NCBI RefSeq assembly: GCF_001747895.1
Contig: NZ_LNNB01000009.1
Location: 434,001-498,000, forward strand
DNA from: Staphylococcus equorum
GTDB lineage: Bacteria; Bacillota; Bacilli; Staphylococcales; Staphylococcaceae
Length of the DNA stretch: 64,000 nt
Direction of reading: 5' to 3'
Shown piece after piece: positions 24,209-32,393 of this stretch (positions are counted from its first letter, which is position 1; each line of letters starts with the position of its first letter). Made by a program: the position numbers and the translations under genes. The notes beneath the pieces were generated by a model. The model was not told where the DNA came from. It saw only the letters and a program-made list of their open reading frames with translations, and did no database searches.

Positions 24209-24463
24209 TTAATTCATGTACGGCTTATAATCTTCTATATTTTTATCGTGTTCCTTCGCTATATCCTTGTCGGCATCATCTACGTATTTATACAACTCAT
24301 TAGGCATCAACATAAATATATGTTCTAACGGGTCATCGTCTGCATACGCCTCGATTACATCATCAAAACTTTGTTCGTTTTCAAACGATTGCGCTATGTT
24401 ATAACGTTCAATTGCTAACGCTAGTATTTTGTCTAGCCAAAACATTTGTGTTTCTCTAGTCAT
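24209..24463 (-). CDS. Acidic 84-aa protein, candidate immunity to the MuF toxin domain
   Basis: Starts inside the stop region of the MuF gene (8-bp overlap) and is the last gene before the terminator. Very acidic (YADDDPLEHIF, YKYVDDADKDIAKEHDKNIED), small and helical, as many immunity proteins are. Its presence only as a tight pair with a toxin-like C-terminal domain suggests it neutralises that domain. No sequence family recognised; the role is inferred from context. Confidence 0.5.
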   Translation of the reverse strand: MTRETQMFWLDKILALAIERYNIAQSFENEQSFDDVIEAYADDDPLEHIFMLMPNELYKYVDDADKDIAKEHDKNIEDYKPYMN

Positions 24464-26342
24464 TTACAACACTCACTTTCCCACGATTTAATAATACATA
24501 ATATTGTTGTCCTTCAATATACAACACATCATAGCCTAACATAATAGCTAAATTTGAAGAATTGCGTGTAATACCTTTTAATAAATCTTTTGTATTTGTA
24601 TCTAAATCAGATAACTTAATATCCATTTCCCATTCCTTTTTAATCTTATTCAAATCTTTTTTACTTATTACGTTAGCATCATCATTAACTTTCATGTTCA
24701 TTATATTGTTTGCGTTGTCTTTGGCATAACGTGATAAGACAAGTTCTTTATTTTCTTCGGTCATTACTGCCGTATAAGTACCATGCCCAAATATGCCACG
24801 ACCTATATAATGTTTGCCTGTCTTGTATTGTTCTATTAACTCACTTGCCGGTGTATCGCCAAAATCATTAAGCCCTCGCATTAATTTATTACCTTCGTCT
24901 AACTTATCAAATTCATCTTGTGTAATTAACTGTGGTAATTCATTATATCCAAACATTTCAGAAATAACTTCCTGTGATTTTCTATTGAATGGTATTTCGC
25001 TTTCTTTATCAAAATCATCAAGTTCAAATTTAAATTCATTTTTTGGTGCATCTGCAAATTTAGTTCCTAATGTATTATCAATTGTTTCTAATAAACTTGG
25101 TGCTAAATCTATTAATTCATCTAACGTTTCAATAGGTTCTACTAAATCATTATCCTGTGTTTCGTTTTCAGTATCGTTTTTTGCTTGTTTATCTTCAACT
25201 TGATTATTTGTATCAGATATATTGTTTTTGTCTGTGTTTTCTTCCTGTGTGCTTTGTGGTTTATCTGATACTTTGTTAGGGTCATAGACTTTTTTCATCT
25301 GTGCGACCCATTCATTATATTTAGGTTTGTCATTCGTTTTAACTTGCAAATACTCTTTAAACGTTTGCGGTCCTTCATTGCCTAATCGGTTACGCATCTT
25401 GTTGTATGAAAGGTTATTGCGTCTTGCTTTAGCCTTTGCCTTTTGGTCTGTGTTGTATCGTTCCTTTTCTGCCTGTGTTCGATTGTCTGTAGATTCATCA
25501 AATGATTTCGAATGTTCCAAATCTCGTTTAATTTCATCATCGCTTTTAAAGTGTATGATATACGGTCTAAAGTTACATTGACAATTAGGGTGTTTAGGAA
25601 ACGTTGTATATAAATTAATGTAAGGGAATTGGTCGCCACGTTCAGTAGCAAACACATGCCCTCTATATCTAACACATTCCCCGCATGTAGGAATATTACC
25701 CGTAACATACACATGTTTTATATCATCTTCGGCGTATCTATTTAAATGACTATGATTATATGCCGTTTGTGTTTTTGTTCTTACTACTGTTTCGGCGTAA
25801 AAGTCCAATGGCAAATGTTTGCCGTCTACTGTAACGAAAGAAGTCATACCCTGTTCTCCAAACTTTTTAGCAACTCTTTGTGACATCTGCTTATTAGTCA
25901 TGCCAACCATTAAACCTTTTGCTATTTCTTCTTGTACATCTTTTACTGCAACGTCCACATTCTTTATTGAATATTTTTTAGCTGTCCTAAATGCACTTGC
26001 TAAGTCTTGCATAGTATCAGTGACGATTGATGTTATAGCGTCTGTATGAACAAACTCTTGGGCAATTGCATTTTGCACATTAAATGCGCCGTTACTTGTA
26101 ATTAATCCTACATCAATTAATTGTTGTTGTGCGTTAGATAAACCATTTGCGTATTGCTCGTATATCGTTTGTGGCACTTCTTGTTGTACACTTGACCCTA
26201 TGTTATCAAATAACTTTTCTATAGCCATATACATACGTTGTGTGTCCTTATCGCTTTCGATGTTTACGCCACTAACTAATTCTTTAACTTGATTCTGTAA
26301 AAACTGTGATAACTTCTTAATTTGTTCTGGTGTCAATGCCAT
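24456..26342 (-). CDS. MuF/SPP1 gp7-like head protein with C-terminal ART-like toxin domain, 628 aa
   Basis: N-terminal ~290 residues are a phage Mu F-type minor head protein (AYNHSHLNRYAEDD, TCGECVRYRGHVF, FPKHPNCQCNFRPY), packed in the virion near the portal. After a charged linker (~350-430) the last ~190 residues form a separate domain: LMRGLND (~487-493), YIGRGIFGHGTYTAV (~512-526) and a C-terminal GYDVLYIEGQQYYVLLNRGKV. The R...GxGxY(T)A pattern resembles ADP-ribosyltransferase-type toxins fused to MuF proteins. Plain MuF proteins are ~300-500 aa. The fold call is inference. Confidence 0.8.
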   Translation of the reverse strand: MALTPEQIKKLSQFLQNQVKELVSGVNIESDKDTQRMYMAIEKLFDNIGSSVQQEVPQTIYEQYANGLSNAQQQLIDVGLITSNGAFNVQNAIAQEFVHTDAITSIVTDTMQDLASAFRTAKKYSIKNVDVAVKDVQEEIAKGLMVGMTNKQMSQRVAKKFGEQGMTSFVTVDGKHLPLDFYAETVVRTKTQTAYNHSHLNRYAEDDIKHVYVTGNIPTCGECVRYRGHVFATERGDQFPYINLYTTFPKHPNCQCNFRPYIIHFKSDDEIKRDLEHSKSFDESTDNRTQAEKERYNTDQKAKAKARRNNLSYNKMRNRLGNEGPQTFKEYLQVKTNDKPKYNEWVAQMKKVYDPNKVSDKPQSTQEENTDKNNISDTNNQVEDKQAKNDTENETQDNDLVEPIETLDELIDLAPSLLETIDNTLGTKFADAPKNEFKFELDDFDKESEIPFNRKSQEVISEMFGYNELPQLITQDEFDKLDEGNKLMRGLNDFGDTPASELIEQYKTGKHYIGRGIFGHGTYTAVMTEENKELVLSRYAKDNANNIMNMKVNDDANVISKKDLNKIKKEWEMDIKLSDLDTNTKDLLKGITRNSSNLAIMLGYDVLYIEGQQYYVLLNRGKVSVVND

Positions 26343-26351
26343 TTATAACAC

Positions 26352-28061
26352 CTACTCATTCAATGTTGGTGCATTTGTATTTTGTTCAATAGGGTTTCCC
26401 ATTTCATCAAGTGGGTTGCCGTTGTCATCACGATTGTTCATAAAGTTTTGTAGTGATTGATTGCCTAAGTCCATACTCATGCTATCGCTTTGTGTCTGAT
26501 TGCTTTGTATACGTTCAATTTCTTCTTGTACCCATTCTTCCGACTTTTCCGGATTAATGCGTCTTATTGTTTCTTCTAACGATTGAACACCGGCGTTATA
26601 TTTAGAAATGTTTTCAGTGCTTACTTCTTCTTGTGGTTTCGGCAACATGTCTTTAACAATGATATTGGGTCTTTCGATAATGATTTCGTTGTCTTTATCA
26701 TTCGCAAACCATAAAGCCGATTCAAAGGCATTTTGTAAAAACTCTACGTATTCATCACGTATCTTTTCAGATTTGATTACAGATAACATTAAGTCATAGA
26801 ATTTAGCTATGCCGGATTGAGTACCACTACTTGATTCTTTTACTAACTCAATAGCACTTTCCGACGTTTGCGTTTCTGCTAACATCATACGGACGATATC
26901 TTTTACATACGACATATCGCCAATTTTACTTGTGTCGATTTGGTGTATCTCCATTGATTTACCGTTTTCGTCTATTTCTGTAACTTCTAAGTCCCTGTGG
27001 TCTATCTTGTTTTCATCTTTATATTTATCTTGCGCAATGATTTTAAGCTGTTCCATTGTTCCTTTTGGTATAGATATTCTAGGCTTGCCGTTACGTTCAA
27101 ATGTTTGCGCTGTACGTGTTACCGTCCAATTGATTTCTTCTTGCTTACCAGATATACCACGTAAAGCCGAATTACCTAGTTTGTTAGTAAATGTTGAGTC
27201 GTTTGCTAGATAACTTACGAACGTACGTTGACGCCCTTTAAATACTTTGTGTGTGTCTGCTAAATCAATTTGTAGTTTCTCTTGGATTATTTCCGGTTCT
27301 TCCACTAATACAAGATTGTTTTCATCGTTAGATTTATATAATCTATCTAGTGTTTCAATAGCATCTTCGCTTTCCCTTTCAGTGTATACGTGTACAAACC
27401 TAACGCCTCGTTCTTCTTCTTGCTGTGTTGGTTCCAACTCATATACTAAATCAATGCCTTGCCCGTCATCGTGTGGATAATAAACATTACGTTCTTTAAT
27501 ATCAATTGCTATTTTACCGTTCTTAATCATTGGTACGGCTACGATTCCACCGTCAATTTGTAATTGGTTTAGATTCATAGTGTGATTGATATTACTATTC
27601 TTTTTAATTTGGTCTATAACTTCCTGTTGCTTGTCTGTTGTTTGACCGTTAAAGTCGTTTGTTTCTGTTTGCTCTATAAATTCTTCTTGTTGTTGTCCTT
27701 GTGTGCTTACTGTAGTTTGTTGTATGTTGTTTAACATATCTTCTTGGGCTAAACTATCGCTTGGATAATTGGTCTTAATTCCGTTAAGTGTGCGTGCTAC
27801 AAGCATACTAGGTAAGTCAACTATCACACGACTAATATTAATCATTAGGTAAGGCGTGCGAACGTTCTTCGATGCTACTTCATTTTGTGTGCTGTACACG
27901 TCGATAATCTCGCCTTGTTCGATTAGGTTAATTGCACGTGGGAACAACTCGTGGTGTCTGCCTTCGTATAATCCCCTGTAGTAATACATATCGTCATGTA
28001 CTTGCTTAATGACTTCTTTATCAAATTTAACCCATGTGTTATCTTGATTTCTAAATTGCAT
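26352..28061 (-). CDS. Portal protein (SPP1 gp6 type), 569 aa
   Basis: Forms the dodecameric DNA channel of the head. Starts MQFRNQDNTWVKFDKEV, with YYRGLYEGRHHELFPRA and the ASKNVRTPYLMINISRVIVDLPS block typical of gp6-like portals, and GISGKQEEINWTVTRTAQTFERNGKPRI near the middle. The C-terminal ~60 residues are Gln/Asn-rich. Lies between terminase and MuF genes. SD AAGGAGG. Confidence 0.9.
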   Translation of the reverse strand: MQFRNQDNTWVKFDKEVIKQVHDDMYYYRGLYEGRHHELFPRAINLIEQGEIIDVYSTQNEVASKNVRTPYLMINISRVIVDLPSMLVARTLNGIKTNYPSDSLAQEDMLNNIQQTTVSTQGQQQEEFIEQTETNDFNGQTTDKQQEVIDQIKKNSNINHTMNLNQLQIDGGIVAVPMIKNGKIAIDIKERNVYYPHDDGQGIDLVYELEPTQQEEERGVRFVHVYTERESEDAIETLDRLYKSNDENNLVLVEEPEIIQEKLQIDLADTHKVFKGRQRTFVSYLANDSTFTNKLGNSALRGISGKQEEINWTVTRTAQTFERNGKPRISIPKGTMEQLKIIAQDKYKDENKIDHRDLEVTEIDENGKSMEIHQIDTSKIGDMSYVKDIVRMMLAETQTSESAIELVKESSSGTQSGIAKFYDLMLSVIKSEKIRDEYVEFLQNAFESALWFANDKDNEIIIERPNIIVKDMLPKPQEEVSTENISKYNAGVQSLEETIRRINPEKSEEWVQEEIERIQSNQTQSDSMSMDLGNQSLQNFMNNRDDNGNPLDEMGNPIEQNTNAPTLNE

Positions 28062-28094
28062 TGTGTACCTCCTTAATTCTATTTAGGTTATCTA

Positions 28095-28111
28095 TTAACC
28101 TAATACGTTAC
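28095..28111. promoter_or_regulatory. Palindromic operator copy 2
   Basis: TTAACCTAATACGTTAC, 15 of 17 to consensus, in the 53-bp gap between terL stop and portal start. A minus-strand hairpin (AGGTTA/TAACCT) directly follows it. Confidence 0.6.
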
Positions 28112-28114
28112 ATA

Positions 28115-29509
28115 TTACCATGCGTTACCTGTTATCACATTAGCCGTTGGTTTAGATGCAAAGTAGTTTAACGCTTGTGTCATAGCATCTACGGTATCGT
28201 CATGTACTGCGTTATCAAACATTGTTAGTTCATCAATGAAATCATCAACACTAGGAACCTTCTTACCAACAAATACATTACCCGCCTCAAAGAACGGCGT
28301 TACTGCGTATGCTCTCGCTACCTTACTTTCTTTAGGTGTAATAGGTATAATGCCACTAATCTTTTGCTTTAATGTTGTAATGATAGCCGGTCCATTTGCT
28401 TTATCCTCAATCAATATCTTTCTACATTTAGGATATTTATTCTTCATGCTTTCTACTGCTCTAACGCTTTGTGTGAAGTCCATTTTTGCACGTATTTGGT
28501 CGATTAAATAAAAGTCTGCACCTTTCTTAATCCACACTTGCCCGACTGCATAGTCGCTTGATTCACTATCTTTAAAGGTAAAGTCCCAACTTACTAACAT
28601 ATCATCATGTTGTGGTGGCACTCTATCATAGTATTGTACCCATTCACGTTTAAATATGGTACCTTGTGCCGGCGACGGTCTTTGTTGATATAATGATGCC
28701 CATGTTCTCGAACCTACCTCACGTTTTTTAAGGTCTGCCCATTCTTCATCAAAGCCCAATTCTCTACATAACGGTTCGCCTTCATCACGATTTAATAAAT
28801 CGTCGTCATCTTCTGCAATTGCCGGCAATCTTAACCTGTTCCAATCATAAGGCGATTGTTCTAATAAACGCCCTATAAAATCGTCTTGATGCCAACGGGT
28901 CATGATAACTATGACACTTGCGCCGTCGTGTAAACGTGTAGATAATGTGCTTTCCCATTCGTCCCAAATGTTCTCACGTATTGTTTTACTTTGTGCCTCT
29001 TTTGAGTTCTTAATAGGGTCATCAATTATCATTAAGTCGGCACCTTGTCCGGTAATACTACCGCCAATACCTGTTGCAATCATGCCACCGTTGTAATCTG
29101 CTAAACCCCAATCGGTTGTACTGTTGTTATCAGCCGATAAGCCAAGATTAAATAAATCACTCGAAAATTCTTCAAACTTGTTACGGTTTAATCTACCGAA
29201 TTTACGGGCTAAGCCTTCGGAATAAGCCGATGTAATAACTCGTTTACTTGGGTTGCGCATTAAGAAGTACGACGGAAACGTTTCGGTAACTGTCATTGAC
29301 TTACCATGACGTGGTGGCATTTCAATCATTAAGTGCATTTGCTCGCCGTCTGCAATACGTTGTAAATACTCACATATCAAATCAGTGTGTGCGTAATGTT
29401 CAAAGTTTCCATGGTGCACCGATTTAACATAACTGCGATAACTACGCCTTGCGCTTTCACGTCTTGCCTCTTGTATAATTAACTTCTTTTGTTCTGCTGT
29501 CATCGTCAT
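28115..29509 (-). CDS. terL: Terminase large subunit, 464 aa
   Basis: DNA-packaging motor. ATPase part: Walker A-like MPPRHGKSMT (~73-82), Walker B LMIIDDPIK, coupling ITRW motif as VIMTRWHQDD. The C-terminal nuclease carries SWDFTFKDSESSDY, LIEDKANG and VHDDTVDAM acidic residues. Start overlaps the end of terS by 4 bp. The family is of the Terminase_6 kind. Confidence 0.93.
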   Translation of the reverse strand: MTMTAEQKKLIIQEARRESARRSYRSYVKSVHHGNFEHYAHTDLICEYLQRIADGEQMHLMIEMPPRHGKSMTVTETFPSYFLMRNPSKRVITSAYSEGLARKFGRLNRNKFEEFSSDLFNLGLSADNNSTTDWGLADYNGGMIATGIGGSITGQGADLMIIDDPIKNSKEAQSKTIRENIWDEWESTLSTRLHDGASVIVIMTRWHQDDFIGRLLEQSPYDWNRLRLPAIAEDDDDLLNRDEGEPLCRELGFDEEWADLKKREVGSRTWASLYQQRPSPAQGTIFKREWVQYYDRVPPQHDDMLVSWDFTFKDSESSDYAVGQVWIKKGADFYLIDQIRAKMDFTQSVRAVESMKNKYPKCRKILIEDKANGPAIITTLKQKISGIIPITPKESKVARAYAVTPFFEAGNVFVGKKVPSVDDFIDELTMFDNAVHDDTVDAMTQALNYFASKPTANVITGNAW

Positions 29510-29970
29510 TCTTCATCACTCATATTCGCTAATTTTTCTATATCTTTATCGCTTAATCCCGATAAATCAACTTTCTGTTCTATGCCACCGGCGTGTTCAA
29601 TATTTTGTTTCTCTCGCCATACTTCTTGCTTACGGTTTTTAAGCCAAAATATTTGTGCTGTTGTATTAGGCTTTGCGTATTTCTCTACATCTACTACTTC
29701 GCCTGTATCTGTTAATTGTTGTTCTGTATATTTAAAGCCTATTGCGTTTTTAAACAAAGCGTTCTCTACTTGCCTATCAGCACTATCACGATTTACCTTT
29801 AGGGCGTTAAGAAAGTTAGTATCTCTTTCTTGCCATTTGTATAATGTAGGCTTTGTAATACCGATGTTATGGGCTATCTGTTCCATTGTTAGTCCGTCCC
29901 TCGCCCAACCTTGTACACGTATTAAATTATCTTCTTTCAACCAATCCTCTAACCTTATACGTTTTGCCAC
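29506..29970 (-). CDS. terS: Terminase small subunit, 154 aa
   Basis: Recognises the phage packaging site. GTG 29968-29970 (MAKRIRLEDWLKED) is chosen because it lies 7 nt after AAGGAGG; the upstream GTG is too close. A helix-turn-helix follows (GLTMEQIAHNIGITKPTLYKW). The C-terminus (LSGLSDKDIEKLANM) fits portal/TerL interaction segments. First gene of the late operon. Confidence 0.88.
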   Translation of the reverse strand: MAKRIRLEDWLKEDNLIRVQGWARDGLTMEQIAHNIGITKPTLYKWQERDTNFLNALKVNRDSADRQVENALFKNAIGFKYTEQQLTDTGEVVDVEKYAKPNTTAQIFWLKNRKQEVWREKQNIEHAGGIEQKVDLSGLSDKDIEKLANMSDEE

Positions 29971-29998
29971 TTTCACACCTCCTTAATTAAAATATGGT

Positions 29999-30033
29999 AA
30001 AAAAATAAACGCCACTTAATTAAAAGTGACGTT
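29999..30033 (-). terminator. Intrinsic terminator upstream of terS
   Basis: Minus AACGTCACTT/AAGTGGCGTT (30008-30033), followed by an A then a T-run. It lies about 30 bp ahead of terS. Confidence 0.75.
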
Positions 30034-30073
30034 TTAAACAAAATAAACAAAAGAAAAAGATAAACAGATGAAC

Positions 30074-30106
30074 AAAAAACACTAGAACACCATTTATTGA
30101 TGTTCT
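30074..30106 (-). terminator. Intrinsic terminator downstream of the late activator
   Basis: Minus AGAACA/TGTTCT (30084-30106) with a partly paired loop, then AGTGTTTTTT. It is the first of two terminators in the 200-bp gap between the late activator and terS. Confidence 0.6.
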
Positions 30107-30176
30107 GTTTTGATTTTACCACCCGTTTAAAATAACGACTACGAATGTCATTCACTGTAATAAACGTCACTTATTG

Positions 30177-30638
30177 TTAAGCAATATCATGCTTTTGTTT
30201 ATACTGCTTATATTCTTCGTCAGATTTGCACATAACTTGCGCCATCTCGTTAATAATGTTTTGTACCCTAGTTCGTTTAACTCTTAATGTATCTGCAATG
30301 TATTGGCACGTATGCCCTTGTATTCGTAAAGCAAATACAATAATATGTTGGTCTTTGTGTAGCTTGTATGCGTTATTATCTATAAATGCTATTTTCTGTT
30401 CTAAATTACGAATAACATTATTGCTTTTCATTAGTTGCTTTGCTTTTCTAAATGTTGGGTCGCTAACACCATTACCTTTTGGCATCATTGCATCAGTTCC
30501 ATATGCCATTGCACTTGCGCCCGGTTCCATGCTGTCGTTATATTCTTCAACTAAACAATGTAATGTATGAACATCATCGTTGTATGTTTTAAGCATATTA
30601 ATAACTTGCTTTGGTTCGTATATCAATATAGCACCCAC
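30177..30638 (-). CDS. Late transcription activator, RinA/ArpU-like, 153 aa
   Basis: C-terminal sigma-region-4-like helix-turn-helix (HTCQYIADTLRVKRTRVQNIINEMA, ~110-135) with a helical N-terminus. Last early gene and immediately upstream of terS, the conserved place for RinA-type activators of staphylococcal late operons. The two terminators between it and terS suggest that it acts at a promoter in the gap or by overcoming termination. Subfamily not certain. Confidence 0.7.
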   Translation of the reverse strand: MGAILIYEPKQVINMLKTYNDDVHTLHCLVEEYNDSMEPGASAMAYGTDAMMPKGNGVSDPTFRKAKQLMKSNNVIRNLEQKIAFIDNNAYKLHKDQHIIVFALRIQGHTCQYIADTLRVKRTRVQNIINEMAQVMCKSDEEYKQYKQKHDIA

Positions 30639-30648
30639 TTTTCATTTG

Positions 30649-31131
30649 TTATGTGATATTTAAGTAATCGTAATAAATACCGTTTTTGCTTTTAATTTGC
30701 GTCTTGTTTTCTCTAAACCAATCTAACGGAATTGATTTCCGTTCCATGTTTTCTTTTAAATACTCGTACTCGCTTATTGTTAGCTTGTACAGTTCGTTTT
30801 CTTTAGTAAATAGTATTAATATAAACGCTAAGCCTTTTTGCTTATGTGCGTTCTTTAAATAGCTTTCTTGATGTTCTTGCAATCTACTAAAATCAAATCT
30901 AGGTGTATTACATTGTTTAGCATCGAATGAAACAAATTGACCTAGTGAAACACCTGTAAAATCAACTGTACTTTTCTTTGTATATCGAAATGTATTTTTT
31001 CTAGTGTTACCACTCATTGGCGTTGGTATTTTGTCTATCAATGCTAAACCACGTTCTAAATATTGGTTGTTGGACTTCTCTATTACTTTTTCTAAAAAAG
31101 CCCCTCTATTCTTGTATATTGTATTAGTCAT
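30649..31131 (-). CDS. RecU-like Holliday junction resolvase, 160 aa
   Basis: NRGAFLEKVIEKSNNQYLERGLALIDKIP at the N-terminus, then KKSTVDFTGV and SFDAKQCNTPRF, the acidic/lysine active-site pattern of RecU nucleases. Resolves recombination intermediates ahead of packaging. Overlaps the upstream gene by 8 bp. Confidence 0.85.
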   Translation of the reverse strand: MTNTIYKNRGAFLEKVIEKSNNQYLERGLALIDKIPTPMSGNTRKNTFRYTKKSTVDFTGVSLGQFVSFDAKQCNTPRFDFSRLQEHQESYLKNAHKQKGLAFILILFTKENELYKLTISEYEYLKENMERKSIPLDWFRENKTQIKSKNGIYYDYLNIT

Positions 31132-31366
31132 TTATAATTACTTCTTTTCTTTTTAATAAGTCGGTCAAATTATGAAACGACGGTGTACCAACATGTATTG
31201 GCATGATGTTTAAATTCTTAATTTCCCAACCGCCTATAATCTCGTCATTCTCGTTAATCATTACCAAACTAGGTTCGCCCGGTATTGAGTACATAAAATA
31301 TCTATCGTTTGATTCCTCACTTATGTGTTCATCTTGAAAGTTTAAATTTTCATGGTTGATGTGCAT
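31124..31366 (-). CDS. Hypothetical early protein, 80 aa
   Basis: ATG 31364-31366 (MHINHENLNFQDEH) has GGAGG 8 nt upstream; longer in-frame starts would run through the operator copy 3. Acidic, beta-rich (YFMYSIPGEPSLVMINENDEII). Unknown function. Confidence 0.6.
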   Translation of the reverse strand: MHINHENLNFQDEHISEESNDRYFMYSIPGEPSLVMINENDEIIGGWEIKNLNIMPIHVGTPSFHNLTDLLKRKEVIIND

Positions 31367-31387
31367 TGTAACGCCTCCAAAATCAAT

Positions 31388-31404
31388 GTATCTCAATCCG
31401 TTAC
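31388..31404. promoter_or_regulatory. Palindromic operator copy 3 (weaker)
   Basis: GTATCTCAATCCGTTAC, 13 of 17 to consensus, 22 bp upstream of the 80-aa gene and overlapping the stop of the gene before it. Confidence 0.4.
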
Positions 31405-31571
31405 TTAACTTTAAATAAATAACTTTCCGGTCTTTCGTAAGCATCTTTAACGTGTGCTTTGGGTTTGTAATCCATATAACCTTTAGTAAATTGATATATA
31501 GTTTTTGAACATTCCCAAATAGATATTACTAGAAATCCACTTATTAATTTTAATACAATTTTCTTCATGCT
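31401..31571 (-). CDS. Small membrane-anchored protein, 56 aa
   Basis: ATG 31569-31571 (MKKIVLKLISGFLVISIWE) after AGAGGGA. One N-terminal hydrophobic helix, then a basic segment (YMDYKPKAHVKDAYERPE). The operator copy 4 and a TATAAT lie just upstream. Unknown function. Confidence 0.6.
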   Translation of the reverse strand, partial: SMKKIVLKLISGFLVISIWECSKTIYQFTKGYMDYKPKAHVKDAYERPESYLFKVK

Positions 31572-31587
31572 ATCCCTCTTTCCTAAA

Positions 31588-31604
31588 ATAACGTAATACG
31601 TTAC
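31588..31604. promoter_or_regulatory. Palindromic operator copy 4
   Basis: ATAACGTAATACGTTAC, 16 of 17 to consensus. On minus a TATAAT (about 31,615-31,620) lies just upstream, so the operator covers the predicted start of the transcript for the 56-aa gene. Confidence 0.65.
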
Positions 31605-31652
31605 TACTGTCATTATTATATCATTTGTAGCCTTACAATTCATGTTAGATAA

Positions 31653-31682
31653 ATAAAAAACCATTGAAATTAATCAATGGTT
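31653..31682 (-). terminator. Intrinsic terminator of small unit C
   Basis: Nine-bp stem, loop TTAATT-like, six T on minus. Confidence 0.75.
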
Positions 31683-31834
31683 AAAAAGTTCGTACTTAAT
31701 AAATAAAGGAGTTTGTAACATAGCTTTAAATTACGTCTGCAATTAAAAGTAAAACAAAAACTGTAAAAATATAAGGAAACAAATATATGGAAAAACTAAA
31801 AAAATAAGAAAGGTATAGATGAAATAATCTATAA
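31654..31834 (-). ncRNA. Candidate small RNA C
   Basis: Promoter TTGATA (31862-31867) and TATAAT (31841-31846), spacer 15 bp, overlaps operator copy 5. Terminator AACCATTGA/TCAATGGTT (31659-31682) with a T-run at 31653-31658 ends the unit after about 180 nt. A 15-codon frame in it has no SD. Confidence 0.4.
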
Positions 31835-31843
31835 ATATATATT

Positions 31844-31860
31844 ATAACGTATTACGTTAT
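31844..31860. promoter_or_regulatory. Palindromic operator copy 5 (perfect palindrome)
   Basis: ATAACGTATTACGTTAT, symmetrical around its central base, overlapping the -10 of unit C. Confidence 0.7.
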
Positions 31861-31878
31861 TTATCAACTCAAATGCAA

Positions 31879-31909
31879 TAAAAAAACAACGCCTTTTATT
31901 GACGTTGTT
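31879..31909 (-). terminator. Intrinsic terminator of small unit A
   Basis: Nine-bp stem with one wobble, loop AATAAAA, then seven T on minus. Confidence 0.8.
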
Positions 31910-32006
31910 TAGTAACACATAATATAGTATTGCGTTGATTTATACATAAACCGTTTTACATATTGGTATTAATGTAAGTAAAAAGTACAAGGAATAATAT
32001 AAGCGT
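31880..32006 (-). ncRNA. Candidate small RNA A
   Basis: Promoter TTGTAA (32036-32041), 17 bp, TATATT (32013-32018); the spacer is filled by operator copy 6. Terminator AACAACGTC/GGCGTTGTT (31885-31909) with T-run at 31879-31886. About 127 nt, no ORF with SD. Confidence 0.45.
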
Positions 32007-32015
32007 ATATTTAAT

Positions 32016-32032
32016 ATAACGTATTACGTTAT
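32016..32032. promoter_or_regulatory. Palindromic operator copy 6 (perfect palindrome)
   Basis: ATAACGTATTACGTTAT, identical to copy 5, exactly between the -35 and -10 of unit A. Confidence 0.75.
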
Positions 32033-32042
32033 TAGTTACAAA

Positions 32043-32077
32043 TAAAAAACAACGGTCTGTTTATATGCAAACCGTTG
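32043..32077 (-). terminator. Intrinsic terminator of small unit B
   Basis: Stem CAACGGT/ACCGTTG, loop of ~14 nt partly paired, then six T on minus. Confidence 0.7.
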
Positions 32078-32136
32078 CTAACCTGCTAAGTGGGAATATT
32101 AAATTTGAAAAAATATAAAAGTTAGGTTTGAGCGAC
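32044..32136 (-). ncRNA. Candidate small RNA B
   Basis: TATAGT (32143-32148) is preceded by operator copy 7, which fills a 17-bp spacer; the -35 (ACTTAA) is weak. Terminator CAACGGT/ACCGTTG (32050-32077) with T-run. About 93 nt, no ORF with SD. Confidence 0.35.
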
Positions 32137-32148
32137 CTATTTACTATA

Positions 32149-32165
32149 ATAACTTATTCCGTTAC
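32149..32165. promoter_or_regulatory. Palindromic operator copy 7
   Basis: ATAACTTATTCCGTTAC, 14 of 17 to consensus, directly upstream of the -10 of unit B. Confidence 0.55.
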
Positions 32166-32188
32166 TTAAGTCTAATAAAAAATACTTG

Positions 32189-32386
32189 TTAGAACACAGT
32201 TGTGTCAATTAACAAATACACTGTGACGACCATATAAATAATTAAAGTAACTACAAATAAAAATATTCCAAACGCTATTTCTTTGTTGTCTTCATGTTCA
32301 ATGCCCTTTTGTGCTGTAATAACACTATTAACCAATGGATATACAAGCAACACATAAGCTGTAATATAAAGAATGATTGTTAACAC
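32189..32386 (-). CDS. Small two-helix membrane protein, 65 aa
   Basis: Two hydrophobic helices (IILYITAYVLLVYPLVNS and IFLFVVTLIIYMVVTVYLLI) around a charged loop (TAQKGIEHEDNKE). Early operon; function unknown, inner membrane predicted. Confidence 0.6.
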   Translation of the reverse strand: MLTIILYITAYVLLVYPLVNSVITAQKGIEHEDNKEIAFGIFLFVVTLIIYMVVTVYLLIDTTVF

Positions 32387-32393
32387 CTACTTG

